Source: an uncultured Eubacteriales bacterium
GTDB taxonomy: Bacteria; Bacillota; Clostridia; Oscillospirales; Oscillospiraceae
Assembly: GCA_900546515.1 (NCBI GenBank)
Contig: URDG01000043.1
Coordinates: 1 to 12,674, forward strand
Reading direction: 5' to 3'
DNA length: 12,674 bases
Every line of letters begins with the position of its first letter. Position 1 is the stretch's first letter. Below the pieces are notes generated by a model, which did not search any database, was not told the origin of the DNA, and worked only from the letters and a program-made list of their open reading frames with translations. Shown piece after piece: positions 6,812-12,661 of the stretch. A program made the position numbers and the translations under genes.

Positions 6812-7654
6812 ATGACGAAATATGAAAAAGATCTCGCGTGGATGCGGAAGGAGATATTTCTTACTGCATCCTGCGGCGGCATGGCGCATCTTGCGTCGGC
6901 CTTTTCCTGTGTTGAGATCATATATGCACTGTACTGCGGCGGAGTAATGCGTCACGACCCGGCTCATCCGGACTGGCCTGAACGTGACAGATTCATCCTC
7001 AGCAAAGGCCACGGAAGCCTTGCGCTGTACACTGCTCTCTGCATGTCTGGGTATTTTTCAAAAGAGACTCTCCGGACGTTTTCAACGCCTGATACAGAGC
7101 TCGGCGGAGAGCCCAGCCTCTGTATTCCGCTTGGGATAGAAGCCTCCACAGGCTCCCTCGGACATGGACTATCTCTGGGAACGGGCATGGCTCTGGCGTT
7201 CAAGGCGGACGGGACGGCACAGCGCGTTTTTGTGCTGCTCGGTGACGGCGAGTGCGAGGAGGGTTCAGTGTGGGAGGCGATCATGTCTGCCGCAAAGTAT
7301 GGGCTGGACAATCTCGTTATCATCGTAGACAATAACCATATTCAAAAAATGAACAGTCTGGAAAAGGTCATGGGCATTACCGATTGGCAGCAGCGCTTCG
7401 AGGCATTCGGCCTGGATTGCGTGCGCACGGACGGACATGATGTGGACGCCGTAGCGGCCGCTGTTTCCGGACTGCGGGCAAACGGGAAACCGCACGTTAT
7501 AATAGCGGAAACAGTCAAGGGCAAGGGTGTTTCCATTATGGAAAACAATCCTGCATGGCACTGGAGGATGCCGAACAGGCGTGAAATGAAGGTGTTCATG
7601 AGGGAGCTGAATATAACCGAGGAGGAGCTGGAGCAATGCAGAAAGCATATATAA
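6812..7654 (+). CDS. transketolase, N-terminal (pyrophosphate-binding) half
   Basis: This 280-residue protein is the thiamine-diphosphate pyrophosphate-binding half of a split transketolase. It shows SKGHG (64-68, His67), GSLGHGLSLGTGMA (114-127) and the TPP/Mg motif, GDGE at 144-147 ending in NN at 174-175. Together with the next gene it should form a heterotetramer that moves a two-carbon ketol unit from a ketose phosphate to an aldehyde. The start chosen is the ATG at 6812, with GGAGGAT ending about 5 nt upstream; an ATG at 6782 lacks a binding site. That Shine-Dalgarno is the one covered by the leader helix. It overlaps the C half by 19 nt. Split transketolases within specialised sugar or surface clusters often serve dedicated pathways, not the pentose phosphate route; that is inference here. 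Confidence 0.93.
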   Translation: MTKYEKDLAWMRKEIFLTASCGGMAHLASAFSCVEIIYALYCGGVMRHDPAHPDWPERDRFILSKGHGSLALYTALCMSGYFSKETLRTFSTPDTELGGEPSLCIPLGIEASTGSLGHGLSLGTGMALAFKADGTAQRVFVLLGDGECEEGSVWEAIMSAAKYGLDNLVIIVDNNHIQKMNSLEKVMGITDWQQRFEAFGLDCVRTDGHDVDAVAAAVSGLRANGKPHVIIAETVKGKGVSIMENNPAWHWRMPNRREMKVFMRELNITEEELEQCRKHI

Positions 7655-8556
7655 GCGCACTGTACTCTCTTATGCAGTCGGACAAGAGAGTGGTCTCGCT
7701 CCTGTCCGACAGCGGTACGGATTATGACGAAATGATGGCGCGCGACATGCCGGGACAATGCTATAACTTTGGAATATCAGAGCAGAATAAGCTCGGTATA
7801 GCGGCAGGCATGGCCATGTGCGGAAAAATCCCGTTTGTGTACACCTCCGGCGCTTTTTTGGCTTTCCGCGGGCATGAATTCATACGCAATGACATCTGTT
7901 ATCAGAATCAGAATGTCAAAGTCGTCGGTATGGGCAGCGGCACATCATGGCGCACGCTCGGGCCGTCGCATCATACAACGGAGGATCTTGCCGCGCTCAG
8001 GGCCATACCGAATCTGACCATTTTATCTCCAGCTACTCCGATAGAGGCAGCCGCCTGCGTCATGACCGCTTATGAGCATACGGGGCCTGTATATATCAGA
8101 CTTGGCATGGGCGGAGAGACGGAGTATTTCGGCGACGGATATACAACGGCGTTCGGAAAAAGTACGGAGCTTGCATCCGGCAGTGCGGCCGCAGTGCTCT
8201 GCACTGGCAGCATACTCTCGGAGGTCATGGAGTGCCGTGATATTCTGCACAGCCGCGGTGTGGACATCAGCGTTTTGAACATGTACTCAGTCAAGCCCCT
8301 TGATGAAGAAGCGGTACTTTCTGCGGCCGGGAAACACAGAATGATATTCACTGTTGAAGAGCACAGCATATACGGGGGCATTGGCGGCGCCGCGGCCGAA
8401 GTTCTTGCCGGGCACGGCTGCACGGCAAAGCTTGTGCGCATCGGCCTGCAAAACAGCTTCGCAAAGGGCTATGGCAGCCAAAAGGATGTCAGAGCCAGAA
8501 ACGGACTTGACGGCGCAGGTATTGCAGAAACGATATGGGAGCACCTGAATGGATGA
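7636..8556 (+). CDS. transketolase, C-terminal (pyrimidine-binding) half
   Basis: This 306-residue protein carries the pyrimidine-binding domain followed by the C-terminal transketolase domain. Glu49 in FGISEQN is the conserved acid that activates the thiamine cofactor. GPSHHTTEDLA holds the histidines typical of this half, and VLCTGSIL onward to EEHSIYGGIGG is the C-terminal domain. The ATG at 7636 lies inside the end of the N-half gene (19-nt overlap), preceded by GGAGGAGCTGGAG, so the halves are translationally coupled in near-equal amounts. The pair totals 586 residues, a little shorter than one-chain transketolases. A 1-deoxyxylulose-phosphate-synthase-like role is less likely, because those are usually one chain. 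Confidence 0.93.
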   Translation: MQKAYISALYSLMQSDKRVVSLLSDSGTDYDEMMARDMPGQCYNFGISEQNKLGIAAGMAMCGKIPFVYTSGAFLAFRGHEFIRNDICYQNQNVKVVGMGSGTSWRTLGPSHHTTEDLAALRAIPNLTILSPATPIEAAACVMTAYEHTGPVYIRLGMGGETEYFGDGYTTAFGKSTELASGSAAAVLCTGSILSEVMECRDILHSRGVDISVLNMYSVKPLDEEAVLSAAGKHRMIFTVEEHSIYGGIGGAAAEVLAGHGCTAKLVRIGLQNSFAKGYGSQKDVRARNGLDGAGIAETIWEHLNG

Positions 8557-8983
8557 GGTAAGAGAGTTTTCGTTTGAAGAGCTGTACGTCGGGCAAAAGG
8601 CGGAATTTGACGCCGTGATAACGCGTGAAATGATGGATAGCTTTCGGAACATCTGCGGGGACGTAAATCCGCTGCACTGCGATGAGACTTATGCGCGCGA
8701 TCAGGGGCATCCCGGCCGCGTTGTATACGGTATGCTCACCGCCTCGCTCTATTCAACGCTGGCCGGCGTATACATGCCGGGGAAATACTGCCTGCTGCAC
8801 GGCGCCGACATCTCATTTAACCGGCCGGTATATATTGGGGATGCACTGCATGTCTCGGGAACTATCAAAGAAAAAAACGATACATTCCGTTTTGTCGTTA
8901 TAAAAGCCGTGATAACAAACCAGCGCGGTGAAAAGGTCTCAAAGGCTGAGATCCGCGCCGGTGTGACGGACGCCGGGGACTGA
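8549..8983 (+). CDS. MaoC-like hydratase/dehydratase (hot-dog fold)
   Basis: This 144-residue single hot-dog domain has the hydratase signature GDVNPLH (37-43), in which Asp38 and His43 match the Asp/His catalytic pair of (R)-specific enoyl-CoA hydratases. It also shows RVVYGMLTASL (57-67), the usual central helix, and FNRPVYIGD. Such enzymes interconvert 3-hydroxyacyl and 2-enoyl thioesters on CoA or ACP. Its ATG overlaps the end of the transketolase C half by 8 nt, with GGGAG at 8537-8541. It is the last gene of the operon. A thioester-acting enzyme fits an operon that has its own ACP, but no ketosynthase or other chain-extending enzyme is present, so its real substrate is open. No convincing terminator follows. 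Confidence 0.88.
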   Translation: MDEVREFSFEELYVGQKAEFDAVITREMMDSFRNICGDVNPLHCDETYARDQGHPGRVVYGMLTASLYSTLAGVYMPGKYCLLHGADISFNRPVYIGDALHVSGTIKEKNDTFRFVVIKAVITNQRGEKVSKAEIRAGVTDAGD

Positions 8984-9017
8984 GCGCTGTATTGTGAAAA
9001 GGACAGAATAAAAATAC

Positions 9018-9046
9018 TTGAAATTTTGGCTGTCTTGTAATATACT
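9018..9046 (+). promoter_or_regulatory. sigma-A promoter of tRNA-Leu
   Basis: A -35 TTGAAA (9018-9023) and a -10 TATACT (9041-9046) are separated by 17 nt. The predicted start, near 9053, is about 6 nt before the tRNA. An imperfect dyad (GACAG at 9002-9006 with CTGTC at 9030-9034, inner AAAAT/ATTTT) overlaps the upstream half of the promoter. Confidence 0.82.
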
Positions 9047-9058
9047 TTTCACCAGCAT

Positions 9059-9146
9059 GCCGGTGTGTTGGAATTGGTAGACGAGGCGGACTCAAAATCC
9101 GTTGGGCTAATAACCCGTGCGGGTTCGACCCCCGCCACCGGCACCA
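9059..9146 (+). tRNA. tRNA-Leu (anticodon CAA)
   Basis: An 88-nt class II tRNA with encoded CCA. The acceptor stem GCCGGTG (9059-9065) pairs with CACCGGC (9136-9142), the discriminator is A9143 and CCA is 9144-9146. The anticodon loop CTCAAAA between GCGGA and TCCGT gives anticodon CAA at 9093-9095, reading UUG. A long variable arm and a GGTTCGACC T arm are present. Confidence 0.97.
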
Positions 9147-9267
9147 TATCAGAGGGAGCAAACGCCGTTACGTTTCCGCCATGCGGCGAAAACTGCGCCA
9201 GGTTCGCTCCTTCTTCTTTTCCGAGCCGGCCCGCACAGCGTGACTCTGCTTGGAATCTTCACCAAAG

Positions 9268-9367
9268 GCGGCGGGAGCCGCTATGGACATGCCCCGAAAT
9301 CACCTACGATGCCGGATCCGGCAATGTTGAAGATTTCAGGGCATTTAAAATGACCCGGAATGGGTCA
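9268..9367 (+). promoter_or_regulatory. structured leader of the decarboxylase operon
   Basis: The 236 nt between tRNA-Leu and the beta subunit gene hold no gene and no clear promoter, but several helices. GCGGC/GCCGC forms a 5-bp hairpin at 9268-9281. ATGCCCCGAAATC (9289-9301) pairs with GATTTCAGGGCAT (9332-9344) over 13 positions with one mismatch, enclosing the perfect palindrome GCCGGATCCGGC (9311-9322). TGACCC/GGGTCA forms a 6-bp hairpin at 9351-9367, 3 nt before the Shine-Dalgarno. None is followed by a U run. The spacing suggests a folded 5' leader, with no recognised riboswitch class. Confidence 0.5.
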
Positions 9368-9382
9368 AACGGAGGGAAAAAG

Positions 9383-10516
9383 ATGCATACGGTTGAAAGC
9401 TTTGCCGCGCTGTTCTCAAACTTCGGGAATACGACGTGGCAGATGGCGGTGATGTGGGTCATAGGCGGGGTGCTGATATACCTTGCGATAGGCAAAAAGA
9501 TGGAGCCGAGCTTGCTGCTCCCAATGGGCTTCGGCGCTATACTCGTGAACCTGCCGATGTCGGGCGCTATCACTCAGGGAACGGTTGAGGGACCGATAAC
9601 GGTGCTGTTTCAGGCGGGCATGAGCAACGAGCTGTTCCCGCTGCTGCTGTTCATAGGCATAGGCGCTATGATAGACTTCGGGCCGCTGCTCGAAAAGCCG
9701 TGGCTCATGCTGTTCGGCGCTGCGGCGCAGTTCGGTATTTTTGTCACGCTGGTGCTCGGCGGTCTCTTCTTTGACCTGAACGACGCGGCGTCCATAGCAA
9801 TAATAGGCGCGGCGGATGGGCCGACGGCGATATTCGTCGCAAATGTGCTCCATTCAAAATATCTGGGCGCGATAATGGTGGCGGCATACAGCTATATGGC
9901 ACTTGTACCCATTGTGCAGCCGCCCGTCATAAGGCTTATCACAACGAAAAAAGAACGCCTCATCCGTATGCCCTATACTCAGGGCAAGGTGAGCAAGCTT
10001 ACAAAGATACTTTTCCCGATAGTCGTCACCATCGTGGCCGGAATAGTCGCTCCGGCGAGCGTGGCGCTGGTCGGATTCCTGATGTTCGGCAACCTTCTGC
10101 GCGAGTGCGGCGTACTCAATTCTCTGTCGGAAACGGCGCAGACCGCACTGACGAATCTCATCACGATCGTACTCGGACTCACTGTGGCCAGCCAGATGAC
10201 TGCGGACAAATTCGTGCAGATAGACACGCTGCTCATTATGGGGCTGGGGCTGTTTGCGTTTGTGTTTGACACCGTGGGCGGAGTCATGTTCGCAAAGCTG
10301 ATAAATATCTTCCTGCCGGAGGGCAAAAAGCTCAACCCGATGATAGGCGCGGCGGGCATTTCCGCCTTCCCGATGAGCGGCCGCGTCGTAAATCAGATGG
10401 GACTGGCGGAGGACAACCAGAATTTCCTGCTGATGTACTCGATAAGTGTTAATGTGTCAGGTCAGATAGCCTCCGTTATCGCGGGCGGACTTATACTGAC
10501 GCTGATGGGCGTTTGA
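9383..10516 (+). CDS. Na+-translocating biotin-dependent decarboxylase, beta subunit (OadB/GcdB/MmdB family)
   Basis: This 377-residue very hydrophobic integral membrane protein decarboxylates carboxybiotin and couples this to export of Na+. The family core is clear: GAADGPTAIFVANVL (142-156), with Asp145 matching the essential Asp of the re-entrant segment, FGNLLRECGV (235-244), and GAAGISAFPMSGRVVNQMG (322-340). The ATG at 9383 is chosen because GGAGGG (9371-9376) precedes it by 6 nt; the frame stays open upstream only because it runs through the leader and tRNA-Leu. The gamma-like and biotin-carrier genes follow within 20 nt. The carboxyltransferase alpha subunit, which would tell oxaloacetate, methylmalonyl-CoA and glutaconyl-CoA types apart, is not in the window, so the acid substrate is undetermined. 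Confidence 0.94.
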   Translation: MHTVESFAALFSNFGNTTWQMAVMWVIGGVLIYLAIGKKMEPSLLLPMGFGAILVNLPMSGAITQGTVEGPITVLFQAGMSNELFPLLLFIGIGAMIDFGPLLEKPWLMLFGAAAQFGIFVTLVLGGLFFDLNDAASIAIIGAADGPTAIFVANVLHSKYLGAIMVAAYSYMALVPIVQPPVIRLITTKKERLIRMPYTQGKVSKLTKILFPIVVTIVAGIVAPASVALVGFLMFGNLLRECGVLNSLSETAQTALTNLITIVLGLTVASQMTADKFVQIDTLLIMGLGLFAFVFDTVGGVMFAKLINIFLPEGKKLNPMIGAAGISAFPMSGRVVNQMGLAEDNQNFLLMYSISVNVSGQIASVIAGGLILTLMGV

Positions 10517-10528
10517 GGAGGTACGGCA

Positions 10529-10681
10529 ATGCTGAATACCATGTCTTTATCCGTTACGCTTCCCATGCTGCTGGCCGGCATGGTCGGTATTTTCCTTGTA
10601 ATAGGCGTTATTGTAGCCGCGGTGTACATGCTTGGCCGTATCCGGCTCGGCAGCGGGTCCGACGGTGAGAAGCGGGAGTAA
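10529..10681 (+). CDS. small decarboxylase gamma-like (OadG-type) membrane protein
   Basis: A 50-residue protein starting at the ATG at 10529, with GAGGAGG (10515-10521) just upstream. It has a single hydrophobic helix (about 11-36: LPMLLAGMVGIFLVIGVIVA and on) followed by a short charged tail ending EKRE. Position, size, one N-terminal membrane helix and the GMVGIFLVIGVI pattern match OadG-type gamma subunits, which hold the alpha subunit and biotin carrier to the beta subunit at the membrane. It is shorter than well-studied OadG proteins (roughly 80 residues) and lacks the Pro/Ala linker and the His-containing metal-binding tail. The call is from context and topology. Confidence 0.75.
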   Translation: MLNTMSLSVTLPMLLAGMVGIFLVIGVIVAAVYMLGRIRLGSGSDGEKRE

Positions 10682-10698
10682 AAGAAAGGAGAATGAAT

Positions 10699-11211
10699 AT
10701 GTCATTGGAACCTGAACTTTACGGTGTAAATGAGCGCACAGCGGCCATGATAATGGCGATCGTAGCCGACGAAATGGCTGTGCCGGTCGAGGAACTGGAC
10801 TTCAAATATATAAGGGAGGTAGAGTACATGAAATTCAAAGTTACCCTCAACGGAAAAACATATGAGGTCGAGGCGGAAAAGGGCGCGCCGATGCCTGAGA
10901 CCGTGTACACGGCTCCTGCCGCTGCCCCCGCACCGGCTGTCGAAGCGCCTGCTGCTGCGGCTCCGGCCCCTGCGCCTGCGGCTGCACCCGCTGCCGTTTC
11001 CGGCACGGTCGTGTCCTCGCCGCTGCCCGGAAATGTGCTCGCGATAGAGGTCAATCCCGGCGAAGCGGTAAAGGCGGGTCAGGTGCTTGTCCTGATAGAG
11101 GCGATGAAGATGGAAAATGAGATCGTCGCTCCGTGCGACGGTGTCGTGAAGCAGATCCTTATGAACAAGGGCGCGGTCGTTGCGACAGGGGATAAGCTGC
11201 TTGTAATATGA
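10699..11211 (+). CDS. biotin carboxyl carrier subunit of the Na+-pump decarboxylase, with N-terminal extension
   Basis: From the ATG at 10699 the protein has 170 residues; AGGAG (10687-10691) is correctly spaced for this ATG and too close for the one at 10693. Residues 1-43 form a small helical segment (ERTAAMIMAIVADE). A typical carrier start follows, MKFKVTLNGKTYEVE, then an Ala/Pro-rich flexible linker (about 72-99) and the biotinyl domain (about 101-170). The domain has the biotinylation motif EAMKM, with Lys137 as the modified lysine. The mobile arm shuttles CO2 from the missing alpha subunit to the beta subunit. A very strong internal Shine-Dalgarno (10812-10820) precedes an in-frame ATG at 10828, so a 127-residue carrier without the extension is probably made too, or is the main product. 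A strong terminator follows. Confidence 0.92.
   Translation: MSLEPELYGVNERTAAMIMAIVADEMAVPVEELDFKYIREVEYMKFKVTLNGKTYEVEAEKGAPMPETVYTAPAAAPAPAVEAPAAAAPAPAPAAAPAAVSGTVVSSPLPGNVLAIEVNPGEAVKAGQVLVLIEAMKMENEIVAPCDGVVKQILMNKGAVVATGDKLLVI
10812..10830 (+). promoter_or_regulatory. internal ribosome binding site and in-frame start in the biotin carrier gene
   Basis: AAGGGAGGT (10812-10820) lies 8 nt before ATG 10828-10830. It is a better binding site than the one for the upstream start. The ATG begins MKFKVTLNGKTYEVE, which looks like the ordinary N terminus of stand-alone biotin carriers. There is no stop codon between the two starts, so both products share the frame. Confidence 0.7.
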
Positions 11212-11224
11212 TCAGAGACTGACA

Positions 11225-11261
11225 AAAGCAGGCGCTGTCCATTGCGGACAGCGCCTGCTTT
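11225..11261. terminator. strong bidirectional intrinsic terminator
   Basis: A perfect 16-bp stem (11225-11240 with 11246-11261) has a 5-nt loop ATTGC. The arms begin with AAA and end with TTT, so U-rich ends exist on both strands. It lies 14 nt after the biotin carrier stop (plus) and just past the end of the ZIP gene (minus), and would serve both converging units. Confidence 0.93.
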
Positions 11262-11267
11262 ATTCAG

Positions 11268-12023
11268 CTAGCCCAACGCCACATCAAGGATCATCATTAC
11301 GAGAAAACCGCCGAGAAAGCCGAGAATACCGGGGCGACCGGGGGCGGCGGGGATGAGCTCATGCGCGACGACATACAGCATTGCCCCGGCGGAAAAGCTC
11401 ATGAGCCACGGCAGCGCGGGTTGTACGCCGGAGGCGGCCAGCACCACCAATATGCCGAAAAGCGGCTCCACCGCACCGGATAATACGCCGGTCCAGAACG
11501 CACGGCTGCGGCTCATTCCCATCTGACGCAGCGGGAGAGAGACGGCGGCGCCCTCGGGGAAGTTCTGTATTCCGATACCCAGCGCGAGAGCCCCCGCTGC
11601 GGCAAGACCTTCTCCGCCGGAAGCGAGAGCGAAGGCGAGCCCGACCGCCATGCCCTCCGGTATGTTGTGTATCGTGATGGCGGTAACGAGCAGGGGAGTG
11701 GCCGTATCCGTGCCGGAGCCGCCCCAGCCCCGGCGGCTTATGAAGCCGTCGAGCAGCATGAGGAATGCGGCGCCTATGACTATTCCGAGGGCTGCCGGCA
11801 GCCATCCGGGCAGCAGTCCGGCGGAACGCGTCTGATCGATAGCGGGAATAAGCAGGCTCCACACGGAGGCGGCCAGCATTACTCCGGCGGCAAAGCCCAT
11901 CATCACGGCCTGAAAACGCAGTTTTATCTCACCGGAAAAAAAGAACACCACTGCCGCGCCCAGAGTGGTCATCAGAAAGATGAAGCCCGTGCCTGACGAG
12001 GCCCAGACGAGAGAATGAAGCAT
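11268..12023 (-). CDS. ZIP family divalent metal transporter (GufA-like)
   Basis: This 251-residue membrane protein has about eight predicted transmembrane segments and takes up Zn2+ or a related divalent cation. The family's binuclear metal site is visible: HNIPEGMAVG (119-128, His119, Asn120, Glu123) in helix 4 and IQNFPEGAA (152-160, Asn154, Glu157) in helix 5. A further His-Glu pair is HELIPA (221-226). The short His-poor loop between helices 3 and 4 (RRGWGGSGTDT) lacks the His repeats of eukaryotic ZIPs and fits the bacterial GufA branch. The ATG at 12023 has AAGG about 12 nt upstream. A hairpin and a palindrome over a TATAAT lie upstream, hinting at regulation. The exact metal is not determined by sequence. 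Confidence 0.92.
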   Translation of the reverse strand: MLHSLVWASSGTGFIFLMTTLGAAVVFFFSGEIKLRFQAVMMGFAAGVMLAASVWSLLIPAIDQTRSAGLLPGWLPAALGIVIGAAFLMLLDGFISRRGWGGSGTDTATPLLVTAITIHNIPEGMAVGLAFALASGGEGLAAAGALALGIGIQNFPEGAAVSLPLRQMGMSRSRAFWTGVLSGAVEPLFGILVVLAASGVQPALPWLMSFSAGAMLYVVAHELIPAAPGRPGILGFLGGFLVMMILDVALG

Positions 12024-12059
12024 GTGCTATCAACGCCTTTTAATCAATTAAGCGGAAGA

Positions 12060-12100
12060 ATGCACCGGCCAAACCTGACAAGCGGGTTTGACCGGTGCAT
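12060..12100 (-). promoter_or_regulatory. large hairpin in the leader of the ZIP gene
   Basis: ATGCACCGG (12060-12068) pairs with CCGGTGCAT (12092-12100). After one mismatch the helix continues with CAAACC (12070-12075) and GGTTTG (12085-12090), closing a 9-nt loop. It lies between the unknown minus-strand gene and the ZIP gene. On the minus strand only a weak pyrimidine stretch (TCTTCC) follows, so it is a poor terminator; it could equally be a regulatory structure at the 5' end of the ZIP mRNA. Confidence 0.6.
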
Positions 12101-12103
12101 ACT

Positions 12104-12123
12104 CGCCTATACCATTATAGGCG
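12104..12123 (-). promoter_or_regulatory. palindrome embracing a -10 box upstream of the ZIP gene
   Basis: CGCCTATA (12104-12111) and TATAGGCG (12116-12123) are perfect inverted repeats around CCAT. On the minus strand a perfect TATAAT lies inside (12119 to 12114). No good -35 is seen at 17-18 nt. This is consistent with an operator overlapping the promoter of the metal transporter, but transcription from it is unproven. Confidence 0.45.
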
Positions 12124-12147
12124 CCGTGACGTGAATATGTGCGTATG

Positions 12148-12534
12148 TCAGCGCTGCTCTGCGGCGGTCTGCTTTTCTGCAACGCCTATCGCAAGCTCAG
12201 GGGCTCTCTCATGGATGAGCGCGAGCGCGCTGTCCATTGCATCCTCGCTCTCGGAGAGAACGTCGGCATATTCCCTGCCGCTGTGTACCAGCACAAGACG
12301 ATAGTAATAAAACGGCATGCTGCCGCAGCAGACCCGCGCATTTACCTCCTGAATACGGATAAATACACGCTCAAGATAGCTGTACGGCACGAACCGGATT
12401 CTCAGACCGTCGCGGAAGTATACGCCGAGGCGGCCGACTTTTACGGTGTCGAACCGCTCTGCCTGCCGGTGATCCTCCGCAAGCCCGGCGACGGCCGGAA
12501 TATCCTCCGGCACTTTGAATTTCTTCTCTGCCAT
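12148..12534 (-). CDS. conserved-looking hypothetical protein, 128 residues
   Basis: I do not recognise this protein. The chosen start is the ATG at 12534, because GAGGAGGTG (about 12541-12549) is ideally placed before it; the frame stays open further upstream but without a binding site. It is a soluble 128-residue protein with no signal peptide or membrane segment. The N terminus is charged (AEKKFKVPEDIPAVAG). The middle alternates hydrophobic and polar residues in beta-strand style (VGRLGVYFRDGLRIRFVPYS, then VFIRIQEV and YYYRLVLVHSGREYADVL), and the C terminus looks helical (SEDAMDSALALIHERAPEL). A small beta-sandwich followed by a helix, as in PH-like folds, is possible but unproven. Its stop lies 124 nt before the ZIP gene on the same strand; a shared transcript is possible. 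Confidence 0.75.
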   Translation of the reverse strand: MAEKKFKVPEDIPAVAGLAEDHRQAERFDTVKVGRLGVYFRDGLRIRFVPYSYLERVFIRIQEVNARVCCGSMPFYYYRLVLVHSGREYADVLSESEDAMDSALALIHERAPELAIGVAEKQTAAEQR

Positions 12535-12556
12535 GCTGTGCACCTCCTCTATTATA

Positions 12557-12562
12557 TTTATA
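12557..12562 (-). promoter_or_regulatory. possible -10 box of the hypothetical gene
   Basis: On the minus strand TATAAA is preceded by TGG (extended -10) and lies about 22 nt before the start codon, placing the Shine-Dalgarno almost at the 5' end of the mRNA. No -35 is seen at the right distance. Confidence 0.35.
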
Positions 12563-12621
12563 CCATCAGATGACAAAGACACACACGGTTTTGACGGGCA
12601 GAAAAACGCCCATGCTGCCTC

Positions 12622-12661
12622 AAAGCCCTTGGCAATACACAAAGTATTACCTGCGGGCTTT
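12622..12661. repeat. hairpin-forming inverted repeat at the right edge
   Basis: AAAGCCC (12622-12628) pairs with GGGCTTT (12655-12661), and inside it AATAC (12634-12638) pairs with GTATT (12644-12648). The plus strand continues with only a short T run. It could be a weak terminator of a minus-strand gene beyond the edge. The rest of 12563-12674 holds no gene that I can support. Confidence 0.4.

Noticed and set aside
9000..9036. Intrinsic terminator of the eight-gene operon
   Set aside because: The stem is imperfect with an internal loop, no U run follows, and it overlaps the tRNA-Leu promoter.
1..9146. The region between tRNA-Thr and tRNA-Leu as an integrated genomic island
   Set aside because: Both tRNA 3' ends face away from the intervening genes, no integrase is present, and I see no direct repeat of a tRNA 3' end that would mark attachment sites.
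9153..9220. Terminator after tRNA-Leu formed by GGAGC/GCTCC with the pyrimidine stretch after it
   Set aside because: The outer pairing is only five contiguous base pairs over a long interior, so I cannot support it, although the CTTCTTCTTTT stretch is suggestive.
9065..9382. Extension of the beta subunit coding region upstream to 9065
   Set aside because: The open frame runs through tRNA-Leu and the leader, and the added residues do not look like a membrane protein. ATG 9383 has the proper ribosome binding site.
10906..11000. Ala/Pro-coding GC-rich stretch as a tandem DNA repeat
   Set aside because: It is the low-complexity linker common to biotin carrier proteins, with irregular codons and no exact repeat unit.
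12535..12642. N-terminal extension of the hypothetical minus-strand protein
   Set aside because: The extra 36 codons cross the promoter-like and Shine-Dalgarno sequence and have no binding site of their own.
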